DNA of 64,000 nt from Eubacterium maltosivorans (GCF_002441855.2 NZ_CP029487.1:4018349-4082348); one strand, 5' to 3'; shown: positions 1 through 8,021, numbered from the stretch's first letter. Made by a program: numbers and translations. The notes: generated from the sequence alone by a model not told the origin.

Positions 1-334
1 GATGGAACATGGCATGGAACCAACCGATATGCTGTTTGACCCATTAGCGCTTGTTATCAAGGGTATGCAGGACAAACAGGAAGAAATGCTTGAAGCCGTT
101 AAGATGATCACAGACATGGGCCTGCTGACTACTTGTGGTTTAAGTAATGTTTCCAACGGTGCTCCAAAACACATCAGACCATTACTTGACAGCGCGATGA
201 TGGCAATGGCAATGTGCTGTGGCTTATCCAGCGCAATCATTAACCCTTGCGACAAACGCTTGATGGAAACTGTAGTGGCCTGCGATATTATCAAAAATAA
301 TATCTTATACGCAGACTCCGTTCTGGAATTCTAA
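1..334 (+). CDS. acsE: 5-methyltetrahydrofolate:corrinoid/iron-sulfur protein methyltransferase, C-terminal part
   Basis: Only the last ~110 codons are present; the gene enters from the left edge. The family moves the methyl group from methyl-tetrahydrofolate to the cobalt of the corrinoid iron-sulfur protein, the step before acetyl-CoA synthase in the Wood-Ljungdahl pathway. The end of the TIM barrel is recognisable: a D-P-L-A-L strand, T-C-G-L-S-N-V-S-N-G, then an M-A-M-A-M-C-C-G-L helix. The downstream acsA and acsB fit. The name rests on motif recall plus context. Confidence 0.85.
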   Translation, partial: MEHGMEPTDMLFDPLALVIKGMQDKQEEMLEAVKMITDMGLLTTCGLSNVSNGAPKHIRPLLDSAMMAMAMCCGLSSAIINPCDKRLMETVVACDIIKNNILYADSVLEF

Positions 335-354
335 GAGAAGTTAATAAAAAATAA

Positions 355-408
355 GCCCCTAAAGTAACGCTCATTTCGAGACCCGGAAGGGAACGTTGCT
401 TTAGGAGC
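355..408 (+). promoter_or_regulatory. Stem-loop between acsE and acsA
   Basis: GCCCCTAAAGTAACG (355-369) pairs with CGTTGCTTTAGGAGC (394-408): a 15-bp stem with two G-U pairs and a 24-nt loop. No U-tract follows, so it looks more like an mRNA processing or stabilising element, or a pause site, than a classical terminator. Its place inside the acs cluster suggests it sets acsA levels relative to acsE; that is inference. Confidence 0.6.
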
Positions 409-442
409 CCATATTGAATAAATGACTGATTTGCGTTGCCGC

Positions 443-473
443 TTTTATTATTCTACAATAATAAAGTGTTTTT
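443..473 (+). terminator. AU-rich hairpin with U-tract upstream of acsA
   Basis: TTTTATTATT (443-452) pairs with AATAATAAAG (457-466) around a 4-nt loop; TGTTTTT follows. It is a weak intrinsic terminator or attenuator about 70 bases before acsA. With the GC-richer hairpin at 355-408 it makes the acsE-acsA gap a likely control point. No clear promoter was found between the hairpin and acsA. Confidence 0.4.
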
Positions 474-539
474 GTAAAGTGGAAATTTTTACAAAGTTGC
501 TGCAATGTGAGTAAATTATTAGGAGAGGTAAATTAAATT

Positions 540-2435
540 ATGAGCAATGAATTGTTAGAATTTGATGTTATAGCTGAAGCTTTAATCGAAAAAGCTCAAA
601 AAGATGGCGCTGAAACCATGTGGGACAGAAAAGCTGCCTTAAAAACCCAGTGTGGTTTTGGTGAAGGCGGTATCTGCTGCCGTATCTGTGTTATGGGACC
701 TTGCCGTGTAAGCCCATCACCGGATAAAGGCGCTCAGAGAGGTATCTGTGGTGCTGACAGAGACACCATCGTCGCCAGAAACTTTGCGAGAATGTGCTGT
801 GGCGGTACATCCGCCCACTCTGACCATGCGCGTGATATCGTACATGCAATGTATCATTCTTCTGAAGATGGTCCTTTCAAAATCAGAGAAGAAGGCAAGC
901 TGAGAAGAATCGCTGCTGAATGGGGTCTGGAAGATACTGATACCAAAGAAACCTACGCTCTGGCTCACGAACTGGCCGAAAAAGCATTGATGGAATTTGG
1001 TAAACCTTTCGGAACACAGAATTTCTTAAAGAGAGCTCCTAAAACCCGTCAGGAAATCTGGGAAAGAGAAAACATTGCGCCTAGAGCCATTGACCAGGAA
1101 GTTGTTACCTTAATGCACTCCACACATATGGGCTGTGCAAGTGATCCTGAATCTATCTTAAGACGTTCTTTAAGAACAAGTATGTCTGACGGCTGGGGCG
1201 GCTCCATGATCGGTACCGAATTCTCCGACATCATGTACGGTATTCCAAAGGAAAGAGCTTCTGAATCAAACTTAGGTGTTATCGATCCTGAACAGGTAAA
1301 CATCATGCTCCACGGACATGATCCGAACTTAGCTGAAATGATCGCAGTCGCATCCAAAAATCCTGAATTGATCGAACTGGCAAAAGAACAGGGCGCTAAG
1401 GGGATTAACGTTGTCGGTATGTGCTGTACCGGTAATGAAATGACCATGCGTCACGGTATCAAGATCGCCGGTAACTTCTACCAGCAGGAAATGGCCATTA
1501 TCACTGGTGCTGTTGAAGTTGCTGTTGTAGACGTTCAGTGTATCTTCCCTGCACTGCCCAAATTAGCTAAGAGCTACCATACACGTTTTATCAGTACATC
1601 TCCAAAAGCTAAAATTGCCGGCGACATGTACATTGAATTTAATGAAGAAGATCCATTAAGCTGTGCTGAAGAAGTAATCAAAACAGCTGTTATGAACTTC
1701 AAAAACAGAGACGCTTCCAAGGTTGATGTACCAGAACTGAAAGCTGAAACCATTGTTGGTTACTCTGTAGAAACAACCATCGGCGCTTTAGACCGTGTTG
1801 TTAACTCTCAGACCGACGTAACAGGCACAGTTAAACCTTTAGGCGACTTAGTCTGGGCTGGCGTTTTAAGAGGCGCTGCCGGTATTGTTGGTTGTAACAA
1901 TCCAAAAGTCGAACATGACTATGCCCACATCACATTAATGAAAGAATTAATTAAAAACGACGTTATCTGCGTTGTTACTGGTTGTGCAGCTCAGGCTGCT
2001 GCTAAAGCTGGTCTTTTAAAACTGGAAGCAAAAGAACTTTGCGGACGTGGTTTGAAAGAAGCCTGCGAAAGAGCGAATATTCCTCCAGTATTACATATGG
2101 GTTCCTGTGTTGATATCAGCCGTATTCTCCACCTGGTTACTTTAGTAGCTAACGAAAGAGGCGTTGATATTGCAGAACTTCCAGTTGTAGGTGCCGCACC
2201 TGAATACATGTCTGAAAAGGCTGTTGCCATCGCGTCTTACGTAGTATCAAGTGGTTTAAATACTTATCTTGGCGTTATGCCTTATGTTTCCGGAAGTGAA
2301 AACTTCATGAAACTGATGACCGAAGGTGTTAAAGAATGGACTGGGGCTGCCTATGTCTTTGAATCAGATCCAATCAAGGCTGCTGAATTAATCATGGCAG
2401 ATATTGAAGACAAGAGAACAAAACTGGGAATTTAA
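540..2435 (+). CDS. acsA: Carbon monoxide dehydrogenase catalytic subunit of the CODH/ACS complex
   Basis: Ni-Fe CO dehydrogenase (beta subunit), which reversibly converts CO2 to CO for acetyl-CoA synthase. The 631 residues match the family's usual length. The N-terminal cluster-binding cysteines are clear: C38, C46, C47, C50, C55 and C70, within C-C-R-I-C-V-M-G-P-C-R and G-I-C-G-A-D. Downstream, H-M-G-C, N-V-V-G-M-C-C-T-G-N-E, V-V-D-V-Q-C, G-C-N-N-P and V-V-T-G-C-A-A-Q are C-cluster-type motifs. AGGAGAGG precedes the ATG. It is followed after 39 bases by cooC and then acsB, so the three are probably one transcript. Confidence 0.96.
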   Translation: MSNELLEFDVIAEALIEKAQKDGAETMWDRKAALKTQCGFGEGGICCRICVMGPCRVSPSPDKGAQRGICGADRDTIVARNFARMCCGGTSAHSDHARDIVHAMYHSSEDGPFKIREEGKLRRIAAEWGLEDTDTKETYALAHELAEKALMEFGKPFGTQNFLKRAPKTRQEIWERENIAPRAIDQEVVTLMHSTHMGCASDPESILRRSLRTSMSDGWGGSMIGTEFSDIMYGIPKERASESNLGVIDPEQVNIMLHGHDPNLAEMIAVASKNPELIELAKEQGAKGINVVGMCCTGNEMTMRHGIKIAGNFYQQEMAIITGAVEVAVVDVQCIFPALPKLAKSYHTRFISTSPKAKIAGDMYIEFNEEDPLSCAEEVIKTAVMNFKNRDASKVDVPELKAETIVGYSVETTIGALDRVVNSQTDVTGTVKPLGDLVWAGVLRGAAGIVGCNNPKVEHDYAHITLMKELIKNDVICVVTGCAAQAAAKAGLLKLEAKELCGRGLKEACERANIPPVLHMGSCVDISRILHLVTLVANERGVDIAELPVVGAAPEYMSEKAVAIASYVVSSGLNTYLGVMPYVSGSENFMKLMTEGVKEWTGAAYVFESDPIKAAELIMADIEDKRTKLGI

Positions 2436-2474
2436 TTATACTGAATAATTATTTAAGAATGGACAGGTGATAAA

Positions 2475-3257
2475 ATGAAAATAGCATTAACTGGAAAAGG
2501 TGGCGTTGGGAAAACGACAATTACAGCCTGCCTCAGCCGTTACTACGCCGATAAAGGTTTTAATGTATTGGCCGTTGATGCTGACCCCGATGCAAATTTA
2601 GGTCTGGCACTGGGTATGAGCGAAGAAATGATTGACAGCATCACACCTATTTCTGAAATGAAAGACTTGGCCGAAGAGAGAACAAACGCAAAAAAAGGAA
2701 CCTACGGCGCCTTTTTCACAATGAATCCGGAAGTTGCGGATATTCCTGAAAAATTTTGCCGCGAGTTTAACGGTGTTAAGCTCTTAACAATGGGAACAGT
2801 CGATACTGGCGGAGGCGGATGCGTTTGCCCGGAACACGTACTGTTAAAAATGCTGACGACACATTTGGTTTTATACCAAAAGGATATTGTCATCATGGAT
2901 ATGGAAGCAGGGATTGAACATCTTGGTCGCGGAACTGCATCGGCGGTCGACGCGTTTATCGTTGTTGTGGAACCGGGTATCCGAAGCATCCAGACCTTTA
3001 AACGAATCAGCAAGCTGGCTGGCGACATCGGTGTCAAACACGTTTATGCCATTGGTAATAAAATCCGCAAACCGGAAGACATCGACTTCTTAAATGAACG
3101 GATCGGAGCAGAAAATATTTTTGGTTTCTTAGATTACAGCGATCAGATTTCCGGTTCAGACAGAAATAACAAGTCACCGTACGATGTTCCTGAAACCAGA
3201 GAAAAAATTGCAGCTCTCGGGGAAAAAATTGAAGCGACTGTAAAAAGTAATAAATAG
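2475..3257 (+). CDS. cooC: CooC-type nickel-inserting ATPase for CODH/ACS maturation
   Basis: MinD/NifH-like P-loop ATPase, 260 residues. A deviant Walker A, G-K-G-G-V-G-K-T-T, lies at residues 7-15 and D-A-D-P-D-A-N at 35-41. The C116-V-C118 motif after a Gly run is the paired-Cys metal site of the CooC family, which inserts Ni into the CODH C-cluster; the related AcsF acts on the ACS A-cluster. Its place between acsA and acsB fits either role, and the sequence alone does not separate CooC from AcsF. An AGGTG-like ribosome site precedes the ATG. Confidence 0.93.
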   Translation: MKIALTGKGGVGKTTITACLSRYYADKGFNVLAVDADPDANLGLALGMSEEMIDSITPISEMKDLAEERTNAKKGTYGAFFTMNPEVADIPEKFCREFNGVKLLTMGTVDTGGGGCVCPEHVLLKMLTTHLVLYQKDIVIMDMEAGIEHLGRGTASAVDAFIVVVEPGIRSIQTFKRISKLAGDIGVKHVYAIGNKIRKPEDIDFLNERIGAENIFGFLDYSDQISGSDRNNKSPYDVPETREKIAALGEKIEATVKSNK

Positions 3258-3320
3258 TCCAATTCACCTAAAACATTCATAACTTTATATTGAAATATAA
3301 ATACGGAGGAAGAAAATCAC

Positions 3321-5468
3321 ATGGAACGTAAGACTTATAATCTTTTTGATATAATTTACAGTGGTACTGCTAAATATCTTGAACGTGCTGAAAAAGATGT
3401 TGCAAAGGCCATTGAAGAAAAAGGCAGAGATGCAGAAGCTAAACTGCCGGATACCGCTTATGGTTTAGCTACAATTTACGCAATCACAGGCGAAAAATTA
3501 TTAACAGTGGGCGATCTGGAACGCGGTATTGAAATGGCAAAAGAACACATCAACCGCACAAACATGCTGGCTGACGCTTTAGAAGCCGGTGTAGCCGCTG
3601 CAATGTTATGTGAAATCATCCAGGCCTGCAAATACTTAGACGGCAACCCACATCCGGAATGGGTAGACGGCGCATTGACCGATGCGGTTGTCCGTTCCTT
3701 TGGTGTTGCTCTGGTTACCCAGGATATCCCTGGTGTTGCTGTTATTATCGGTGAACACAAGGATCCTGAACAGTTAGCAAAAACAATCAAATCTTATCAG
3801 AATAAAGGTCTTCAAACTTATCTGGTTGGTAAATGTATCGATCAGGCAAGAGACCAGAAAATCAAAATGGGCGTTGATCTTCGCGTTATCCCATGCGGTT
3901 ACGAAATCGAAGATGTTATCAACGTTGTATCTGTTGCTGTTCGTGCTTCTATCATGTTCGGTAACACACCAGCCGGCGAATGGGAAAAACACAGAATTTA
4001 CACAAGAGACCGTGTATTCGCATTTGTTAATGTATTTGGCGACTGGGATGACAAGATCATCGCTGCTGGCGCCTGCGCAATCGACATGGGCTTCCCGGCA
4101 ATCACAGAAACGTACATCAACGAAGTTCCTACCCTGTTATTAAACCAGCCAGACCTGTCAAAAACAGACGCTACCTCTCTTGAAGCCCGTGGCATCAAGA
4201 TCAAGGTTACTGAAATTGACTGTCCTGTATCCGTATCCTCCGCTTTCGAAGGCGAACGTGTCCGTAAAGACAACATGAAAGCTGAATTTGGCGGAAACAG
4301 AACAAAAGCCTGGGAATTGGTTCACACAGTAGAATTGGGCGATATCGAAGATCACAAGATCACTGTTGTCGGCCCGGATATCGACGATCCGCAGTTTGAC
4401 GGTGTTGACGTTGTCCGTATTCCATTTGGCCTGGAAATCAAGGTTGCTGGTAAAGCAATGCAGTCCGACTTTGAATCTGTACTTGAAAGAAGATTACACT
4501 ACTTCTTAAACTACATTGAAGGTTCAATGCACGTTGGACAGAGAAATATCTGCTGGGTTCGTTTAACCAAAGAAGCATTTGACGCTGGCTTCAGACTGCG
4601 CCACTTCGGCGAAGTAGTTTACGCTAAGATGTTAGACGAATTTGGTAAGGTAGTTGATAAAGTTGAAGTTACCATCTACACCAAAGAAGAAGATGTTGTA
4701 CGTCTTGAAGAAGAACTGGTTAAACCAATCTACAACGTACGTGACGACAGACTGAACTCACTGACAGATGAAAGTGTCGATGTATTCTACACCTGTACAC
4801 TGTGCCAGTCCTTCGCGCCTTCTCACGTTTGTGTTGTAACACCTGAACGTTTAGGTCTTTGCGGTGCTGTTTCCTGGTTAGACTCCAAAGCAACCAAAGA
4901 ACTTGACCCGACAGGTCCTGCACAGCCAATCGAAAAGAACGGTGTTATCGACGAACGCTTAGGCGCATGGGAAGAAGTCAATGACGTTGTTGCTAAGTGC
5001 TCTCAGGGCGCAGTTGAAAAAGTTACGCTATACTCTATCCTCGAAGATCCAATGACCTCCTGCGGCTGCTTCGAATGTATCTGTGGTATTATGCCGGAAG
5101 CCAATGGTGTTGTTATTGTTAACCGTGAATTCGGCGGCATGACACCTACTGGTATGACTTTTGGTGAATTAGCTTCCATGACAGGTGGCGGGGTTCAGAC
5201 TCCTGGCTTCATGGGCCACGGACGTCACTTTATCAGCTCCAAGAAATTCATGGCTGCTGAAGGTGGTATCGAAAGAATCGTATGGATGCCTAAGGAACTG
5301 AAAGACGACGTTGCTGAAAGATTAAACAAATCTGTACAGGAATTATACGGAATTGAAAACTTCACAGACATGGTCTGTGATGAAACAATCGCTGTTGACT
5401 CCGAAGCAGTATTAGAATTTTTAACAGAAAAAGGCCATCCAGCACTGGAAATGGATCCAATTATGTAA
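3321..5468 (+). CDS. acsB: Acetyl-CoA synthase (CODH/ACS alpha subunit)
   Basis: Condenses CO, a methyl group from the corrinoid protein and CoA to acetyl-CoA. Length is 715 residues. All A-cluster ligands can be placed: C492, C495, C504 and C514 for the [4Fe-4S]-bridging site, and C581-G-C583 for the distal nickel. These sit exactly 14 positions before the recalled Moorella residues 506/509/518/528 and 595/597. G-G-M-T-P-T-G-M-T-F follows. AGGAGGAAG precedes the ATG. A strong terminator directly follows, so this gene ends the core acs transcript. Confidence 0.97.
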   Translation: MERKTYNLFDIIYSGTAKYLERAEKDVAKAIEEKGRDAEAKLPDTAYGLATIYAITGEKLLTVGDLERGIEMAKEHINRTNMLADALEAGVAAAMLCEIIQACKYLDGNPHPEWVDGALTDAVVRSFGVALVTQDIPGVAVIIGEHKDPEQLAKTIKSYQNKGLQTYLVGKCIDQARDQKIKMGVDLRVIPCGYEIEDVINVVSVAVRASIMFGNTPAGEWEKHRIYTRDRVFAFVNVFGDWDDKIIAAGACAIDMGFPAITETYINEVPTLLLNQPDLSKTDATSLEARGIKIKVTEIDCPVSVSSAFEGERVRKDNMKAEFGGNRTKAWELVHTVELGDIEDHKITVVGPDIDDPQFDGVDVVRIPFGLEIKVAGKAMQSDFESVLERRLHYFLNYIEGSMHVGQRNICWVRLTKEAFDAGFRLRHFGEVVYAKMLDEFGKVVDKVEVTIYTKEEDVVRLEEELVKPIYNVRDDRLNSLTDESVDVFYTCTLCQSFAPSHVCVVTPERLGLCGAVSWLDSKATKELDPTGPAQPIEKNGVIDERLGAWEEVNDVVAKCSQGAVEKVTLYSILEDPMTSCGCFECICGIMPEANGVVIVNREFGGMTPTGMTFGELASMTGGGVQTPGFMGHGRHFISSKKFMAAEGGIERIVWMPKELKDDVAERLNKSVQELYGIENFTDMVCDETIAVDSEAVLEFLTEKGHPALEMDPIM

Positions 5469-5481
5469 TAAATACTTGCTT

Positions 5482-5515
5482 GAAAGCAGGACGTTGCCGT
5501 CCTGCTTTCTTTTTC
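5482..5515 (+). terminator. Intrinsic terminator after acsB
   Basis: GAAAGCAGGACG (5482-5493) pairs perfectly with CGTCCTGCTTTC (5498-5509) around TTGC, followed by a run of T. This is a strong rho-independent terminator closing the acs operon. Confidence 0.93.
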
Positions 5516-5540
5516 TAAATAAGAATATTTCTAAAAGAGC

Positions 5541-5569
5541 AAGACAAATTTAAGGAAAAAGGTTATAAT
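5541..5569 (+). promoter_or_regulatory. Candidate promoter of the His-rich protein gene
   Basis: AAGACA (5541-5546), 17-base spacer, TATAAT (5564-5569). The -10 is perfect and the -35 matches 4 of 6. The site lies between the acsB terminator and the His-rich gene, so that gene can be transcribed on its own. Confidence 0.55.
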
Positions 5570-5597
5570 TATATTATAAAAGCATGGAGGGATTATA

Positions 5598-5987
5598 ATG
5601 AGCGAACACAGCCACGAACACATACATACACACAGCCATCCGCACGACGGAAGCCACGATCATGAACATGGACACAGCCATGACGGAGTGCATGACCACG
5701 AGCATACACACACACATACACATCCTCATGACCACGAGCATGGACATGACCACGACCATGCCCATTCCCACGGGGGAGAAGGCAAGGATATCGAAATTTT
5801 AGGCCTCCTGCTGGACCATTGGGCAGACCATAACCAGGAGCACGCTAAAGAATATAAAAACTGGGTGGACAAAATGAACGCAGTGGGCAAGACCGAAGTG
5901 TCAAAGGCCATTGAAGAAGCCATCGCCCTGATCGGCCAGGCCGACGAACATTTAATGGAAGCTAAAAAGGCTTTAGTTAAATCGTAA
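5598..5987 (+). CDS. Histidine-rich metal-binding protein with a C-terminal helical domain
   Basis: 129 residues in two parts. Residues 4-58 alternate histidine with D, E, S, T, P, A or G, giving 26 His, as in nickel- or zinc-storing proteins. Residues ~65-129 form a predicted helical domain with L-L-x-H-W-x-x-H-N-x-E-H and L-M-E-A-K motifs, shared with the small protein at 6789-7007. No membrane segment is seen, so it is probably cytoplasmic. Standing next to acsB and cooT, it most likely stores or buffers Ni for CODH/ACS; zinc binding cannot be excluded. GGAGG precedes the ATG. Confidence 0.85.
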   Translation: MSEHSHEHIHTHSHPHDGSHDHEHGHSHDGVHDHEHTHTHTHPHDHEHGHDHDHAHSHGGEGKDIEILGLLLDHWADHNQEHAKEYKNWVDKMNAVGKTEVSKAIEEAIALIGQADEHLMEAKKALVKS

Positions 5988-6017
5988 AGTTTATGCCCCC
6001 TATTGCCATAAAATGGG

Positions 6018-6046
6018 TTGATAAATCGGGCTGAACATTATATACT
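6018..6046 (+). promoter_or_regulatory. Promoter of the cooT-like gene
   Basis: TTGATA (6018-6023), 17-base spacer, TATACT (6041-6046). Transcription would start near 6053, leaving a ~95-base leader that contains the 6072-6105 hairpin. Confidence 0.7.
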
Positions 6047-6071
6047 AAGATTGTAAAAGATGATTAACTCC

Positions 6072-6105
6072 GGTATCCGGGGCTCTTGTTATCCATCCGG
6101 ATACC
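6072..6105 (+). promoter_or_regulatory. Leader hairpin before the cooT-like gene
   Basis: GGTATCCGG (6072-6080) and CCGGATACC (6097-6105) form a perfect 9-bp stem with a 16-nt loop inside the predicted leader. No U-tract follows. It may stabilise the RNA or regulate translation; no known riboswitch class was recognised. Confidence 0.5.
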
Positions 6106-6147
6106 AGAACGAAAATCTAATTTTCAAATTGAAAGGAGATGTTTGTT

Positions 6148-6348
6148 ATGTGCGAATCTTCAGCATATTTAGTGAATAAAAAAGGCGAAGAAGAAAAAAT
6201 TATGGACTATGTCATCGACATTGTGCCTAACAATGACGGAAGCCTGACACTTTCAGACCTTTTAGGAGGCACTAAAATTGTCAACGGACGTTTAAAAGAA
6301 GTAAAATTATTAAACCACAAGATTCTGATTGAGGACGCAGCGGTATAA
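6148..6348 (+). CDS. cooT: CooT-like nickel-binding protein
   Basis: 66 residues, matching the small CooT family. Rhodospirillum rubrum CooT binds Ni through Cys2, and this protein also begins Met-Cys. That decides the start: AAAGGAG (6132-6138) is 9 bases from the ATG at 6148 but abuts the in-frame ATG at 6139. The body, with I-D-I-V, D-L-L-G and K-L-L-N-H-K-I, is the beta-rich CooT fold. Role is inferred: Ni binding or delivery for CODH, supported by acsA-cooC-acsB just upstream. The next gene starts 1 base after its stop. Confidence 0.85.
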   Translation: MCESSAYLVNKKGEEEKIMDYVIDIVPNNDGSLTLSDLLGGTKIVNGRLKEVKLLNHKILIEDAAV

Positions 6349-6349
6349 G

Positions 6350-6763
6350 ATGAATATTGTTGTGTTGGACGGAATGGGCGGCGGCATCGGGTCCCGGATT
6401 GTTGGCATCCTGAAAGAAGAGATCCCACCTTATATTGAAGTGTACGGTTTGGGAACAAATGCCCTGGCAACAGCGGCGATGCTCAAAAAAGGTGCCAACA
6501 AAGGGGCGACCGGTGAAAATGCTATTGTGGTAAATGCGGGAAAAGCAGATGTGATTATCGGCTCGATTGCCATGACAATGCCCAATGAGATGATGGGCGA
6601 GGTGACAATGCGGATGGTGGAGGCAATAAACGCCAGCGAAGCCATTAAAATTTATATTCCGATTTTACCGGAAAATAACTATATTGTTTCCCTTGAGGAA
6701 AAACCACTGTTATTGCAGATCCGTGAAGCCGTTGCATTGATTAAAAAAGAGCTGAATCTTTAA
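6350..6763 (+). CDS. DUF3842 family protein
   Basis: 137 residues counting from the ATG at 6350, one base after the cooT stop, which implies translational coupling. The N-terminus N-I-V-V-L-D-G-M-G-G-G-I-G-S resembles the Gly-rich loop of a nucleotide-binding Rossmann-like fold. A second Gly/Ala-rich stretch (A-T-A-A-M-L-K-K-G-A-N-K-G-A-T-G-E-N) follows. Ends in a basic helix. The family is uncharacterised; the position beside cooT suggests a part in metallocluster assembly, which is inference only. Confidence 0.75.
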   Translation: MNIVVLDGMGGGIGSRIVGILKEEIPPYIEVYGLGTNALATAAMLKKGANKGATGENAIVVNAGKADVIIGSIAMTMPNEMMGEVTMRMVEAINASEAIKIYIPILPENNYIVSLEEKPLLLQIREAVALIKKELNL

Positions 6764-6788
6764 TACAGATACTTAGAAGGTGACTGAA

Positions 6789-7007
6789 ATGGAAAAATTA
6801 TCCGAAAAGGACGCTGAAGTTTTTCAGGTATTACTGGTACATTGGATTAATCACAACGGTGAGCATGTGGAGGGCTATCGCGAATGGTCCGAAAAAATGG
6901 CGGGCGTCAGACCCGAGGTGGCTGGTGAGATAGACAAGGCGATTGACTATATGCAGAAAGCTGCCAGAAAGCTGATGGAAGCCAAAATTAAATTTCAGGA
7001 AAGCTGA
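6789..7007 (+). CDS. Small helical protein, paralogue of the His-rich protein's C-terminal domain
   Basis: 72 residues. Aligns along its whole length with residues ~65-129 of the His-rich protein at 5598-5987: L-L-x-H-W-x-x-H-N-x-E-H-x-x-x-Y-x-x-W, K-M-x-x-V, E-V, A-I, then L-M-E-A-K. It lacks the His tail. GAAGG (6776-6780) is 8 bases from the ATG at 6789, favouring it over the in-frame GTG at 6780. It probably ends the cooT transcript. The conserved His and Glu could bind metal; function is unknown. Confidence 0.75.
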   Translation: MEKLSEKDAEVFQVLLVHWINHNGEHVEGYREWSEKMAGVRPEVAGEIDKAIDYMQKAARKLMEAKIKFQES

Positions 7008-7088
7008 GAGCAGACAATAAAATAAATTGAAAAATATTTGCTTGAAGGCAAGGTTTATTAACCATGTCTTTTTTTATTTGTTTGCCGG

Positions 7089-7124
7089 ATAAGACCGCCT
7101 TATTTTAAGCGGTCTTATTTTTTT
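7089..7124 (+). terminator. Intrinsic terminator after the nickel-module genes
   Basis: ATAAGACCGC (7089-7098) pairs perfectly with GCGGTCTTAT (7109-7118), followed by TTTTTT. It separates the cooT cluster from the carboxypeptidase promoter four bases later. Confidence 0.9.
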
Positions 7125-7127
7125 CTT

Positions 7128-7156
7128 TTGATAATTAAAGAGTAATCGGTTATAAT
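7128..7156 (+). promoter_or_regulatory. Promoter of the D,D-carboxypeptidase gene
   Basis: TTGATA (7128-7133), 17-base spacer, perfect TATAAT (7151-7156). AGGAGG (7173-7178) and the ATG at 7187 follow. Confidence 0.8.
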
Positions 7157-7186
7157 AGAGATATCTTGAAACAGGAGGCTGAAGGA

Positions 7187-7975
7187 ATGTCGCTAAAAAT
7201 TAAAAATCCAAAAAGATTTTTAATCTCATTGATCGTTACCCTGCTTTTATTGCTTTTTGTCATCGTCGGCTTTTTTACAGTGATGGGAAAAATCATTGGT
7301 TTGTTTACCAAAAAAGATGAACCGCAGGCTACGCCTGAGCCGACAGCAACCGCTCAGGCGGCAACGCCGGCCCCTTCAGCGCCACCGACGCCCGCGGCGC
7401 CGACTGTTGACCCTTCCAATCTGGGCGATATTCAGGTTCTGGTCAATAAAACCCATGAGCTGCCCTCAGATTACGAGCCTTCAGATTTAGTGACAGTCCC
7501 CCTGAGGGGAAGCCGGGAGACACAGCTCCGCCAGCAGGCCTCAGATGCGCTGGTCAAGCTTTTTGAGGCCGCGGACAGCGACGGTGTGACCCTTTACTGC
7601 GCCTCTGGGTACCGCTCCTACAGCATGCAGGAGGATCTGTTTGCAGAGAACGTCGCTGCTTACGGCGAAGAACAGGCTAACCTTGTAAGTGCAAAGCCAG
7701 GCCAGAGTGAGCATCAGACCGGTCTCTGCATGGATCTGACCTGCGAGGCGATGGGGATGGACCTTCAGGAAAGCTTTGCCGATACAGCCGAAGGCCAGTG
7801 GATTGCCAATAATGCCCAGAATTATGGCTTTATTATCCGTTTTCCGGAGGGGAAGACTGATATCACCGGTTATTCCTATGAGCCATGGCATATCCGCTAT
7901 GTGGGTGTGGACGCGGCAAAAGAGATACACAGCAAAAATGAAACCTTTGAGGAATATTTAGGACAGACAAACTGA
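7187..7975 (+). CDS. VanY-type D-alanyl-D-alanine carboxypeptidase (peptidase M15B), membrane-anchored
   Basis: 262 residues. A basic start is followed by one membrane helix (~12-37), a Pro/Ala/Thr-rich linker of ~40 residues, then the zinc peptidase domain. Metal ligands are visible as H176-Q-T-G-L-C-M-D183 and E232-P-W-H235. The family trims D-Ala from peptidoglycan stem peptides outside the membrane. No vanRS genes or ligases are nearby, so cell-wall turnover is more likely than glycopeptide resistance. The ATG at 7187 is chosen because AGGAGG sits 8 bases before it. Confidence 0.9.
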   Translation: MSLKIKNPKRFLISLIVTLLLLLFVIVGFFTVMGKIIGLFTKKDEPQATPEPTATAQAATPAPSAPPTPAAPTVDPSNLGDIQVLVNKTHELPSDYEPSDLVTVPLRGSRETQLRQQASDALVKLFEAADSDGVTLYCASGYRSYSMQEDLFAENVAAYGEEQANLVSAKPGQSEHQTGLCMDLTCEAMGMDLQESFADTAEGQWIANNAQNYGFIIRFPEGKTDITGYSYEPWHIRYVGVDAAKEIHSKNETFEEYLGQTN

Positions 7976-7999
7976 GGATGTGCCGAAACGCACATCCTC
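7974..7999 (+). terminator. Hairpin overlapping the carboxypeptidase stop codon
   Basis: GAGGATGTGC (7974-7983) pairs perfectly with GCACATCCTC (7990-7999) around CGAAAC. Only GTTTCGATTTC follows, so termination would be inefficient; it is probably an attenuator before the next gene. Confidence 0.55.
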
Positions 8000-8021
8000 G
8001 TTTCGATTTCGGGAGGAAAGA

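Noticed and set aside
5574-5771. Minus-strand open frame rich in Met and Val opposite the His-rich gene
   Set aside because: It is the mirror of CAT/CAC histidine codons read backwards, with no ribosome site.
7187-7975. VanY-type enzyme as a vancomycin-resistance gene
   Set aside because: No vanRS, vanH, ligase or vanX lies nearby; the enzyme family is common in cell-wall turnover.
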